A DNA stretch of 64,000 nucleotides. It comes from Streptomyces musisoli (GTDB lineage Bacteria > Actinomycetota > Actinomycetes > Streptomycetales > Streptomycetaceae). The notes below the pieces were generated by a model, which was given only the letters and a program-made list of their open reading frames with translations, had not been told where the DNA came from and made no database searches. Positions within the stretch are counted from its first letter, which is position 1. Every line of letters begins with the position of its first letter. This document shows, piece by piece, positions 7,667 through 16,616 of this stretch. The stretch is from NCBI RefSeq assembly GCF_016741855.1, contig NZ_JAERRH010000006.1:124001-188000 (forward strand), read 5' to 3'. Both the position numbers and the translations under genes were made by a program.

Positions 7667-9745
7667 TCACCGGTCGCAGGCCCTCGCCCGGGCGATGAGC
7701 AGAGCGACGTCGTCCTCGCCGCCGGGCGGCCGCAGGATCTCCAGCAGGCGGTCGCAGGTGTCTTCCAGGTCGCGGCCACGCGTCTCGGTGAGGGCGTCCA
7801 GCAGGGTGCCGAGCCGGGCGTCGATGGACTCGCTCCGCGTCTCGACCAGACCGTCGGTGTAGAGGACCAGCTCGTCGCCGGGGCGGAACGGGATCGTGGT
7901 GGCCTGGAAGGGGACCCCGCCGACGCCCAGCGGCGCACCGGTGGGCAGGTCGAGAAGCCGCGCCGGCCGGCCGGCCCGCAGCAGGGCGGGAGGCAGATGG
8001 CCGGCCAGGCACAGGCGGCACCGGCCCTGGCGGGGGTCGCAGACGCAGTAGATGCAGGTGGTGATGGTCTGCTCGATCCCTTCGGTCAGGTGGTCCAGGT
8101 GGTACAGGACATCGGCCGGGGCGAGATCGATTTCGGCGAACGCTCGGGTCGCGGTGCGGAGTTGGCCCATGGCGGCGGCGGCGTTGATGCCGCTGCCCAT
8201 GACGTCCCCGACCACCAGGGCGGTCTTGTCCCCCCGCAGCGGTATGGCGTCGTACCAGTCACCGCCGATCTCGCTGGTGGCGCCGGCGGGCTGGTAGCGG
8301 CAGGCGACCTCCAGGCCCGGCAGATGTGAGGGGAGTTCGGGAAGCAGGCTGCGCTGGAGGGTGAGGGCCGCGTGGCGCTGGGTCTGGTACCCGCGGGCGT
8401 TGTCGATGCAGACCGCGGCCCGGGCGGCCAGCTCGGAGGCGAGCAGCACGTCGTCGTCGTCGAAGGGCGCGGGATTGCGGGTGCGCACGAGGTCGAGGGC
8501 GCCCAGGACTTCGCCTCGTGCCATCAGCGGCACCGCCAGGTACGAGTGCACTCCGGCGGCCTCCAGGAGGGAGGCGGCCTCGCCGTGGCGGGCGATGCGC
8601 TCCAGGTCCCGGCGCGTGGTGTGCGGCACCAGCACCGGTTCGCGGGTACGCACGCACCGGGTGATCAGCCGGTCGCTCTCGTAGGTGGCGAGTCCCCCCG
8701 GCGGGTCGGCCGCGTCGGCGGCCTGCGTGGAGTGGGCCGCGCTGACGGCGAGGGCGCGGAAGCGGGCCGGACCCTCGGGCGAGGCGGTCCGGCCGCGCAG
8801 AACGCTGTCGAGCAGGTCCACCGCGGCCACGTCGGCCACGACCGGTACGACGAGGTCGGCCAGCTCACGCGCCGTGGTCTCCAGGTCGAGGGTGGTCCCC
8901 ACACAGGCGGAGGCGCTCGCGATCAGCGCCAGCCGTTGCCGGGCCTGTGCCGCCTCGGCGGCGGCCCGATGGCGCTCGGTGACGTCGATGACGGAGTAGG
9001 CCAGGCCCAGCACGCGTCCGCCGGAGTCCTCCAGCCGGTAGTACGAGACGGACCAGGCGTGTTCGTGGTCCGGGTCGACGGGGGGCCGGCAGACGATGTC
9101 CCGGTCCACGACCGACTCGCCCGTCTCCAGGACATGGCGCAGACGCGCTTCGGGGTCCGTGTTCAGATAGGTGAGGACCTCGCCGGCCGACCGGCCGAGC
9201 CGCTCGGCGGCGGACTGGCCGGTGATGCGTTCCAGAGCCGGGTTGACGGCCACGTACCGCAGGTCCGGGTCCAGGATGGCCAGCCCGACCGGGGACTGGG
9301 AGACCAGACGCACGGCCAGCGCGGCGTCCCGCTCGACCCGCTCCACGGCGGCCTGGTCCGCGGCGAGGCCCAGGGCGTAGGTGTCACCGAGGTCGTCGAG
9401 CAGTCGCATGTTGCGGAACTCCACCAGGCGGGTGCTGCCGTTCTTGTGCCGGATCGGCAGGGCCCCGGCCCAGTCGGTGCCGGTTTCCATGACCTCGGCG
9501 AACAGCTTGATCACCGCGTCCCGGTGCTCCTCGTGGACCGTCAGGTCGGCCGCGTACCGGCCGAGCGCCTCCGCCGCGGTGTAGCCGAACAGTTCCTCGG
9601 CCTTCGAGCTCCAGAAGACCACCTGGCCGTCCGCGTTCAGTACCACCGCGGCGACGCTGAGCAGATCGAGCAGGCCACTGGGCGGTGCGGCGGGGCCGGT
9701 CAGCGACCGGCCGTCGACTCCCCGGGAGAAATCCGTGGTGCCCAT
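7667..9745 (-). CDS. PAS-PAS-GAF-SpoIIE sensor phosphatase (PP2C type)
   Basis: A 692-aa protein. PAS 1 is about residues 25-135 (VVLNADGQVVFWSSKAEELFGY), PAS 2 about 145-265 (GLAILDPDLRYVAVNPAL) and GAF about 290-455. The SpoIIE-type PP2C domain is about 470-692, with GGDWYDAI and VGDVMGSG metal-site motifs. Such proteins dephosphorylate anti-sigma-factor antagonists in partner-switching pathways. It lacks a HATPase domain, unlike the other two phosphatases in the window. The frame is open far upstream (to 10966), but that segment overlaps the divergent cyclase gene and lacks domain character. ATG 9745 has GGAGGGAAG about 10 nt upstream; an alternative ATG is at 9775. Confidence 0.88.
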   Translation of the reverse strand: MGTTDFSRGVDGRSLTGPAAPPSGLLDLLSVAAVVLNADGQVVFWSSKAEELFGYTAAEALGRYAADLTVHEEHRDAVIKLFAEVMETGTDWAGALPIRHKNGSTRLVEFRNMRLLDDLGDTYALGLAADQAAVERVERDAALAVRLVSQSPVGLAILDPDLRYVAVNPALERITGQSAAERLGRSAGEVLTYLNTDPEARLRHVLETGESVVDRDIVCRPPVDPDHEHAWSVSYYRLEDSGGRVLGLAYSVIDVTERHRAAAEAAQARQRLALIASASACVGTTLDLETTARELADLVVPVVADVAAVDLLDSVLRGRTASPEGPARFRALAVSAAHSTQAADAADPPGGLATYESDRLITRCVRTREPVLVPHTTRRDLERIARHGEAASLLEAAGVHSYLAVPLMARGEVLGALDLVRTRNPAPFDDDDVLLASELAARAAVCIDNARGYQTQRHAALTLQRSLLPELPSHLPGLEVACRYQPAGATSEIGGDWYDAIPLRGDKTALVVGDVMGSGINAAAAMGQLRTATRAFAEIDLAPADVLYHLDHLTEGIEQTITTCIYCVCDPRQGRCRLCLAGHLPPALLRAGRPARLLDLPTGAPLGVGGVPFQATTIPFRPGDELVLYTDGLVETRSESIDARLGTLLDALTETRGRDLEDTCDRLLEILRPPGGEDDVALLIARARACDR

Positions 9746-9961
9746 GCCCTCATCTTCCCTCCCGCCCGGTGCCATGGCTCGTGCACCGCCGGCGGCATTT
9801 CCCCGTCCATGGTCGTCCCGGACCGGTGCGGCGCACATCCACGGTCTCATCGCCGCCGTCCCCGGCTCCCCGGGCCCGGGGGCGCGGGCTGTGCGAGGCT
9901 GGAGCCGATCACGAGTGCCTCGCTCCGGCCCGTCGCGGCCGGAGAACGGTGGGTGGTGGAC

Positions 9962-10930
9962 ATGACTTCGAGGTCCGCCGGTGCTCCCGGCCCCGGACCG
10001 GCCGCGGCCGGCAACGGGCCCGCCGTCTCCCGCCGGGATTTCGACGCGCTCTTCGCGTCGCTCCGCACCTGGGGCCGCTGGGACCCGGCCGACCGCGGTG
10101 CCTGGAACCGGGTGACCGCGGACCATGTGCGGCGGGCCACGGCCGCGGTGCGCTCCGGGGTGGTCGTCCCGTTGGCGCTGCCCTGGAACACGCGGCCCGG
10201 ACCCGACAACCGCAGACCCGCCCTGCACCACATGACCGATCTCGGTGACGTGGAGAGCCCGGAACCCTCCACCCACAAGGACTTCATCGCCGCCGACTAC
10301 CACGGCAAGGGGGTCACGCATCTCGACGCCCTGAGCCACATCGCCTACCGGGGACGGCTCTACGACGGCCGGACGGCCGGCGATGTCGTCGGTGCCGCGG
10401 GTGCCCGCTTCGGAGCGGTGTCGGCGCTCGGGCCCCTCGTCGCCCGGGGCGTCCTCCTCGACCTGCCCGCCGTCCTCTCGGTCCGCTGGCTGGAGCCGGG
10501 GCGAGCCGTGCACGCGGAGGACGTCACGGCCGCGGAGCGGGCGCTCGGCGTGACCATCGGCGAGGGCGACGCGGTGCTTCTGCGGTCCGGGCACGTCCGC
10601 CGCCGCACGGAGCTGGGGGCCTGGGATCCCGACACGGCGAGCGCGGGCCTCCACGTGGACGCCGTACCGCTGCTGGCCGAGCGCGGCGTCGCACTGCTCG
10701 GAGGCGACGGCGACAGCGACGTCCGGCCCTCCCCCGTGGAGGGTGTGCACTCGCCGGTCCACGCCCTCGCCGTGGCCGCGATGGGGGTACCGCTGCTGGA
10801 CAACCTCGACCTGGAAGCCCTCTCCGCGGCGACCGCGGAGGCCGGACGGTACGAGTTCCTGCTGGTCGTGGCGCCGCTGAACGTGCCGGGCGGGACGGGT
10901 TCGCCCGTCAACCCGGTGGCGGTCCTCTGA
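9962..10930 (+). CDS. Cyclase-family (kynurenine formamidase-like) metal-dependent hydrolase
   Basis: This 322-aa protein has the cyclase-family signature HGKGVTHLDALSH (about residues 114-126), whose His and Asp residues bind metal in kynurenine formamidase-type hydrolases. Later family elements are present too: GEGDAVLLRSGH, LLAERGVALLGGDGDSD and HALAVAAMGVPLLDN. It is about 100 residues longer than KynB itself and resembles the longer actinobacterial cyclase proteins, whose substrates are mostly unknown. The N-terminal 20 residues are Ala/Gly/Pro-rich. ATG 9962 follows a G-rich stretch (ggtgggtggtgg). It is divergent from the PAS phosphatase (217 bp apart) and 113 bp before the next sensor gene. 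Confidence 0.8.
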   Translation: MTSRSAGAPGPGPAAAGNGPAVSRRDFDALFASLRTWGRWDPADRGAWNRVTADHVRRATAAVRSGVVVPLALPWNTRPGPDNRRPALHHMTDLGDVESPEPSTHKDFIAADYHGKGVTHLDALSHIAYRGRLYDGRTAGDVVGAAGARFGAVSALGPLVARGVLLDLPAVLSVRWLEPGRAVHAEDVTAAERALGVTIGEGDAVLLRSGHVRRRTELGAWDPDTASAGLHVDAVPLLAERGVALLGGDGDSDVRPSPVEGVHSPVHALAVAAMGVPLLDNLDLEALSAATAEAGRYEFLLVVAPLNVPGGTGSPVNPVAVL

Positions 10931-11043
10931 CCGCCGGCCCTGGACGGTCATGCACACGAAGAACATATTCCGTCGCGAACTATCACCCTGATGTCCGTAT
11001 TCTCATTTATGTCAGACTGTTTCCAGAAAGCGGACTATCGCGA

Positions 11044-13878
11044 GTGAGGCGCAGCGTGGTTCGGTTCGGCGGGGCATCGACGCGGACGGGGCGTGCGGAG
11101 GGCGGCACGGAACCCGTCCGCTCGCGCGAGCGTTTTCTGGAGGGCGGGCCGGTCGAGGCGGGCGTACGCACACCCATCTCCAGTTCGTGGGAACGCTGCC
11201 GCTCCCTCGGACTGTCGCCGGACGGGAGCGACCTCCCCTTCCGGGAGGACTTCGACACGGAAGCACGGATCATCCGCGCGGCCCTCCCGGTGCTCGACCG
11301 GCTCCAGTACAGGTTCGCCGGCAGTCAGATGAACATCTGTGTCGCCGACGCGAGCGGCACGGTCCTGCTGCGCCGCTTCGGAGAGCCGTCCCTGGCCAGA
11401 AGCCTCCCGCCGATCCAGCGCGTGCCGGGCTTCGTGTTCGCCGAGCAGTTCGCCGGGACGAACGGCATCGGTCTCGCGCTGGCGGAGCGGCAGCTCATCC
11501 GGGTCTACGGTGCCGAGCACTTCGCCGAGCGCGCCCAGCAAAGCGCCTGCCGCGCGCTCCCGGTCCGCGACCCGCTCAGCGGCCGCATCGAGGGCGTCCT
11601 GTGCTTCGGTTACCCCCGCACCTTCGACGACCCCGCGCTGGCAACGGTGATACGCAAGGCGGCGCGAGCCATCGAACGGCGGCTGCTCCGGCACAGCTCC
11701 GCACGTGAGCGCGCGCTGCTGCGGGAGTACCTGGACACCGAAGCGGAAGCCGCCGTAGGCCGTCACCACACCGTCGGACTGGACGAACTGGCCCTCGGAC
11801 AGCACTCCCGGGACCGTGCGGTCCTCGTGGAGAAGGCGACCGAACTGATCTCCCGCGCGCAGCGGGCCGCCGTTCACGTCCCGCTGTCCGACGGCCGGCG
11901 CGTCACGCTGCTGTGCCGCCCGATGACCGGTGCCGGCGGTGTCGAGGGCCTGGCCATCGAGGCCGTTCTGCCCGGCCCCCCACCACGGCATCCCCTCCTC
12001 GTCCCACGGCAGACCGACGAGTCGCCCCTCTTCCCCGCCGAACCCGCCGCCTCCCGCGCCGCCCCGCCGTCGGGGGCCGTCGCCGTCACCGCATCCGGCC
12101 GGGCCGCCACCGGAGGCAGCGGGGTCACCTGCCTCGGGGCGGAGGACGGCCACCCCGCCTTCGCACCCCCGTCGAGAGGGCTGCTGCTCGTGGGGGAGCC
12201 GGAGGTGGCACGGCACGCCCTCGCCGCGCGACGCCGCCTGGAGCTGCTGTCCGAGGCCAGTACGCGCATAGGCACCACCCTGGACGTGCGCCGCACCGCC
12301 CTGGAACTGGCCGAGACGGCGGTGCCCCAACTCGCCGACTACGTCACGATCGACCTGCCGGAGGCGGTACTGCGCGGCGCGGAGTCCGCCGACCCGCACG
12401 GCGACCTGCGCCGCGCCGTGGTCCACGGCATCCGCGACGACTGCCCCTTCCACCCGGTCGGCAAGCAGGTCGACTACGGCCCGACCACGCCGCAGCTGCG
12501 CTGTCTGACCCGCGGAGAGCCGGTGCTGGAACCGGACCTGAAGGCCGCCGCCGGCTGGCTCGCGCACGACCCCGAGCACACCCGGGAGCTGCTCACCCGC
12601 GTCCACTCCCTCATCGCGGTCCCGCTCGTGGCACGCGGTGTCGTGCTGGGCGTGGCCGCCTTCTACCGCGGGCGCGACCCCGCCCCCTTCGGCGACGACG
12701 ACCGTTCACTGGCCCAGGAACTCGCCTCCCGCGCGGCGCTGTCCATCGACAACGCCCGGCGCTACACACGGGAGCGCACCATGGTCCTGGCCCTTCAGCG
12801 CAGCCTGCTCCCGCACGGGCTGCCCGAGCAGGACGCCGTCGAGGTCGCCCATTGCTACCTGCCCGCCGAGTCCGACGTGGGCGGTGACTGGTACGACGTC
12901 ATCCCCCTCTCCGGCACCCGTGTCGGCCTCATGGTCGGGGACGTCGTCGGTCACGGCATGCTCTCCGCAGCCACCATGGGCCGGCTGCGCACCGCCGCGC
13001 GCAGCTTCGCCGAACTCGACTTCCCCCCGGACGAAGTCCTCATCCACCTCGACAACCTGGTGGGACGCCTGGACCGGGAGGACCCGGCCGCCGACGAGGC
13101 GGACATCATCGGCGCGACCTGCCTGTACGCCGTCTACGACCCGACCACGCAACGCTGCACCATGGCCCGTGCCGGGCACCCGCCGCCCGCCGTGGTCCGC
13201 CCCGACGGCACGGTGTCCTTCCCGGAGCTGCCCGCCGGGCCTCCCCTGGGCCTGGGGGGCCTGCCCTTCGAAGCGGTCGAGACCGACCTCCCCGAGGGCA
13301 GCCAGCTGGTTCTCTACACCGACGGGCTCATCGAGGACCGGCACCGCGACGTCGACGACGTCCTCGACCAGTTGCGCGAGGCCCTCGCCCACCCGGAGCA
13401 CACGCCCGAGGAGGCCTGCCAGGTGGTCCTGCACAGCGTGGCGCCCGCCCACCCGCACGACGACATCGCCCTGCTGGTCGCCCGCACCCACGCCCTGGAC
13501 CCCGACCGCATCGCCGCCTGGGACCTGCGGCCCGACCCGGCCGTGGTGGCCGACGTCCGCGCCCTTGCCATGCGTCAGCTGGCCGACTGGGGACTCGACG
13601 AAGCCGCGTTCGCCGCCGAGCTGATCCTCAGTGAGCTGGTCACCAACGCCATCCGCCACGGTTCCGGACCCGTCCGCGTACGGCTGCTCCACGACCGCGC
13701 CCTGATCTGCGAGGTCTCCGACACCAGCAACACCGCCCCGCACCTGCGCCGGGCGGCCAGCACCGACGAGGGCGGCCGGGGCCTGTTCCTCGTCGCCCAG
13801 CTGGCACAGAGCTGGGGTACGCGCTACCTGCCGCAGGGCAAGGTCATCTGGGCGGAGTGCGGCCTCGACGGACTCTGA
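11044..13878 (+). CDS. GAF-GAF-SpoIIE-HATPase sensor phosphatase/kinase
   Basis: A 944-aa multidomain sensor. Residues about 45-195 match the GAF-type input of AcoR-like activators (SSWERCRSLGL, EQFAGTNGIG, GVLCFGY). A variable linker with a Pro/Ala-rich tract follows (about 300-390). A second GAF (about 395-570) leads into a SpoIIE phosphatase (GGDWYDVI near 613, GDVVGHG near 633). The C-terminus is a HATPase_c of the anti-sigma RsbW/SpoIIAB kind (SELVTNAIRHG near 863, GGRGLFLV near 910). Kinase-like and phosphatase modules in one chain suggest it both phosphorylates and dephosphorylates an anti-anti-sigma factor. The start GTG 11044 is chosen for domain completeness. It precedes the ABC importer operon by 120 bp. 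Confidence 0.87.
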   Translation: MRRSVVRFGGASTRTGRAEGGTEPVRSRERFLEGGPVEAGVRTPISSSWERCRSLGLSPDGSDLPFREDFDTEARIIRAALPVLDRLQYRFAGSQMNICVADASGTVLLRRFGEPSLARSLPPIQRVPGFVFAEQFAGTNGIGLALAERQLIRVYGAEHFAERAQQSACRALPVRDPLSGRIEGVLCFGYPRTFDDPALATVIRKAARAIERRLLRHSSARERALLREYLDTEAEAAVGRHHTVGLDELALGQHSRDRAVLVEKATELISRAQRAAVHVPLSDGRRVTLLCRPMTGAGGVEGLAIEAVLPGPPPRHPLLVPRQTDESPLFPAEPAASRAAPPSGAVAVTASGRAATGGSGVTCLGAEDGHPAFAPPSRGLLLVGEPEVARHALAARRRLELLSEASTRIGTTLDVRRTALELAETAVPQLADYVTIDLPEAVLRGAESADPHGDLRRAVVHGIRDDCPFHPVGKQVDYGPTTPQLRCLTRGEPVLEPDLKAAAGWLAHDPEHTRELLTRVHSLIAVPLVARGVVLGVAAFYRGRDPAPFGDDDRSLAQELASRAALSIDNARRYTRERTMVLALQRSLLPHGLPEQDAVEVAHCYLPAESDVGGDWYDVIPLSGTRVGLMVGDVVGHGMLSAATMGRLRTAARSFAELDFPPDEVLIHLDNLVGRLDREDPAADEADIIGATCLYAVYDPTTQRCTMARAGHPPPAVVRPDGTVSFPELPAGPPLGLGGLPFEAVETDLPEGSQLVLYTDGLIEDRHRDVDDVLDQLREALAHPEHTPEEACQVVLHSVAPAHPHDDIALLVARTHALDPDRIAAWDLRPDPAVVADVRALAMRQLADWGLDEAAFAAELILSELVTNAIRHGSGPVRVRLLHDRALICEVSDTSNTAPHLRRAASTDEGGRGLFLVAQLAQSWGTRYLPQGKVIWAECGLDGL

Positions 13879-13998
13879 GGCCGGGACACCGCTGACCCGT
13901 TGGTGCCACAAATGTGCTGAATACCCGAATCGCCATGGATCGTCCCACTAGGATCGAGGGCGACAGTCGGGAAGAACTCGCCAGGCCGACCTCCGGAG

Positions 13999-15531
13999 AT
14001 GTCCGTGCACGACCCTCCCGACGCCCCCGCGGAACCCCTGGTCCGCATCCGCGGGCTCACCAAGCGGTTCGGCGGCACCCTCGCGCTGGACGGGGTCGAC
14101 CTCGACGTCCACGCGGGCAGCGTCCTCGCCCTCCTCGGCCCGAACGGAGCCGGCAAGTCCACCCTCATCAAGGTGCTCGCCGGCGTCCACCGCGCCGACG
14201 CGGGACAGGTCACGGTGGACGGGCACCCGCTCGGCAGCCATGCCGCCGCGCGCGCCATGGCCTTCATCCACCAGGATCTCGGCCTCGTGGACTGGATGAC
14301 GGTCGCCGAGAACATCGCCCTGGGCATCGGGTACCACCGCCGCGCCGGGCTGATCTCCTGGCGGCGCACCCGGGAGCGCTGCGCCGCCGCCCTGGGGACC
14401 GTCGCCGGACACCTCGACCCCGCCGCGCCGGTCGCCGGCCTCACGCCCGCCGAACGCTCGCTGGTCGCCATCGCCCGGGCCCTGGCCTCCCGGGCGGGTC
14501 TCATCGTCCTCGACGAGCCGACCGCCCGCCTGCCCGCCGCGGACCGCGCTCGGCTCTTCCACGTCCTGCACGCCCTGCGCGAGCGGGGTCACGGCCTCCT
14601 CTACGTCAGCCACCGGCTGGACGAGGTGTACGAGGTCGCCGACGCCTTCGCCGTCCTGCGCGACGGCCGCCTCGTCAGCCACGGCACCCTGGCGGACCAC
14701 AGCCCCGGCCGCCTGGTGCATGACATCGTCGGCGCGGAACCGGCCCGCCACCGGCTCGCCACCTCCCCCGCCGACGACGACCCGGCCGTCCTGACCCTCG
14801 ACGGCGTACGGACCGCCGGCGCGGGCCCGGTCGGCCTGGAGATCAGGGCCGGGGAGGTCCTGGGCCTGGTGGGCCTCTCGGGCGCCGGGCACATGGACCT
14901 GGGCCGCGCCCTCGCCGGCACCCGGCCGCTGATCGACGGCCGGGTCCTGCTCGGCGGCCGGCCGTACCGGCCCGGCTCGGTCGCCGACGCGGTCCGCCTC
15001 GGGGTCGGCTTCGTGCCCGGCGACAGACAGCGGGAGGGCTGCGCCGCCGAACTGACGGTGCGGGAGAACCTGCTGGCCAACCCGCGTGCCGATGGCCTGC
15101 CGGCGCTGCGGTGGATCGCACCCCGCCGCGAACGCGCCGAGGCCGCCGGCCTGATCGAACGGTTCTCGGTGCGCCCCCGTGACAGCGAGGCACCCATCGG
15201 CACGCTGTCCGGCGGAAACCAGCAGAAGGTCATGATCGGCCGGTGGCTGCGGGTGGGCCTGCGCCTGCTGATCCTGGAGGAACCGACCGCGAGCGTGGAC
15301 ATCGGGGCCAAGGCCGCCGTGTACCGCCTGCTCGACGAGGCACTGGCCACCGGCCTCGCGGTGCTGCTCGTGTCCACGGACTTCGAGGAGGTCGCGGGCG
15401 TGTGCCGGCGCGCCCTGGTGTTCGTCCGCGGGTCCGTGACGGCCGAGCTGAGCGGTCCCGCCCTCACCGTCGCGGGGCTCACCCGGGCGGCCTCGGCCAT
15501 GCCCCCGTCCAAAACCGCGCCGGAGTCATGA
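13999..15531 (+). CDS. Sugar-type ABC importer ATPase (two fused NBDs)
   Basis: A 510-aa ATPase of the RbsA/XylG/MglA type with two tandem nucleotide-binding domains. NBD1 has a good Walker A (GPNGAGKST, residues 47-55) and Walker B (LIVLDEPTA). Its signature is degenerate (AGLTPAERS instead of LSxxQ). NBD2 has the expected altered Walker A region (GLVGLSGAGH), a canonical LSGGNQQKV signature and LLILEEPTA. The alternating good and poor sites are usual in this family. It energises uptake through the permease encoded next. Its TGA overlaps the permease ATG (ATGA at 15528-15531), so translation is coupled. Confidence 0.93.
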   Translation: MSVHDPPDAPAEPLVRIRGLTKRFGGTLALDGVDLDVHAGSVLALLGPNGAGKSTLIKVLAGVHRADAGQVTVDGHPLGSHAAARAMAFIHQDLGLVDWMTVAENIALGIGYHRRAGLISWRRTRERCAAALGTVAGHLDPAAPVAGLTPAERSLVAIARALASRAGLIVLDEPTARLPAADRARLFHVLHALRERGHGLLYVSHRLDEVYEVADAFAVLRDGRLVSHGTLADHSPGRLVHDIVGAEPARHRLATSPADDDPAVLTLDGVRTAGAGPVGLEIRAGEVLGLVGLSGAGHMDLGRALAGTRPLIDGRVLLGGRPYRPGSVADAVRLGVGFVPGDRQREGCAAELTVRENLLANPRADGLPALRWIAPRRERAEAAGLIERFSVRPRDSEAPIGTLSGGNQQKVMIGRWLRVGLRLLILEEPTASVDIGAKAAVYRLLDEALATGLAVLLVSTDFEEVAGVCRRALVFVRGSVTAELSGPALTVAGLTRAASAMPPSKTAPES

Positions 15532-16616
15532 CCACCCCGCCGTCCTCCTCCACGTCCCCGTCCCGGCCGCACCGACGGCGGGCCGCCGGACACCTCGTCG
15601 GCGCCTACGGCCTGCCGGCCCTCACCGTCGTGCTCTTCCTGGTCTTCTCCCTCGTCCTGCCGCGCACGTTTCCCACCCGGGACACGGTCGACTCGATCCT
15701 GTCCACCCAGTCGATCCCCGCGGTCCTCGCGCTCGCCGCCACGGTGCCCATCGTGACCGGCGCCTTCGACCTCTCCCTCGGCTACGGCCTCGGCCTGGCG
15801 CACGTCATGGTGCTGCAACTCGTCGTCAACGAGGGGTGGCCGTGGCCGTGGGCCTGCCTCGCGGTGATCGCCGGCGGGGCGGTGGTGGGCGTCCTCAACG
15901 GTGTCGTCGTCGAGTTCGGCCGGATCGACTCGTTCATCGCCACCCTCGGGACCGGCAGCATGATGTACGCCGTGACCGGCTGGGTCACCGGCGGCGGCCG
16001 GATCGTCCCCGGCCCCCAGGGGCTCCCCTCCGCCTTCACCGATCTCTACGACTCCCGGTTCCTCGGCCTCCCGGTCCCCGCCTTCTACGTCCTCGTGCTC
16101 GCGGTGGCCCTCTGGCTGGTGCTCCAGCGGCTGCCGCTCGGCCGGTACCTCTACGTCGTCGGCTCGAACCCGCGCGCCGCCGAACTGGTCGGCATCCCGA
16201 TCCGCAGGTACACCGTCTACGCGTTCACCGCATCGGGGCTGATCGTCGGCTTCGCCGGTGTGCTGCTCGCCGCCCAGCAGCAGATCGGCAATCCCAGCGT
16301 GGGCCTCGACTACCTGCTGCCCGCGTTCGTCGGCGCCCTGCTCGGCTCCACCGCCATCCAGCCCGGCCGCCCCAACGCCCTGGGCACGCTCGTCGCCGTC
16401 GCCGTGCTCGCCGTCGGCCTGACCGGCATCGGCCAGCTCGGCGCCGACTTCTGGACGATCCCCCTGTTCTACGGAGGCACCCTGCTGCTCGCCGTCGGAC
16501 TGGCCGGCTACTCCGCCCGCCGCCTGCGCACCGGGGCCGACGCGGCCCGGGACGCGCCCGCCCCTCCCGCGCCGCCGCCCCCGGGCAGCGGCGGCACGAC
16601 GGGCACCGCGCCATGA
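15528..16616 (+). CDS. Sugar-type ABC importer permease
   Basis: A 362-aa integral-membrane protein with about eight to ten hydrophobic segments, related to RbsC/AraH permeases. Family segments include the ALAATVPIVTGAFDLS region (usually GGIDLS), FIATLGTGSM and VVGSNPRAAELVGI. GSTAIQPGRPNALGT occupies the position of the cytoplasmic coupling loop. It forms the channel with the ATPase and the lipoprotein. ATG 15528 overlaps the previous stop and its own TGA overlaps the next ATG (16613-16616), so all three genes are translationally coupled. The C-terminal 25 residues are Pro/Ala/Gly-rich. Confidence 0.92.
   Translation: MTTPPSSSTSPSRPHRRRAAGHLVGAYGLPALTVVLFLVFSLVLPRTFPTRDTVDSILSTQSIPAVLALAATVPIVTGAFDLSLGYGLGLAHVMVLQLVVNEGWPWPWACLAVIAGGAVVGVLNGVVVEFGRIDSFIATLGTGSMMYAVTGWVTGGGRIVPGPQGLPSAFTDLYDSRFLGLPVPAFYVLVLAVALWLVLQRLPLGRYLYVVGSNPRAAELVGIPIRRYTVYAFTASGLIVGFAGVLLAAQQQIGNPSVGLDYLLPAFVGALLGSTAIQPGRPNALGTLVAVAVLAVGLTGIGQLGADFWTIPLFYGGTLLLAVGLAGYSARRLRTGADAARDAPAPPAPPPPGSGGTTGTAP

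Noticed and set aside
9746..10966. N-terminal extension of the PAS phosphatase frame up to 10966
   Set aside because: It overlaps the divergent cyclase gene, has Arg/Gly-rich shadow composition and has no ribosome site. The start at 9745 precedes the first PAS domain.
13905..13960. taggat near 13948 as a -10 box for the ABC operon
   Set aside because: No -35 at proper spacing could be assigned; left unannotated.
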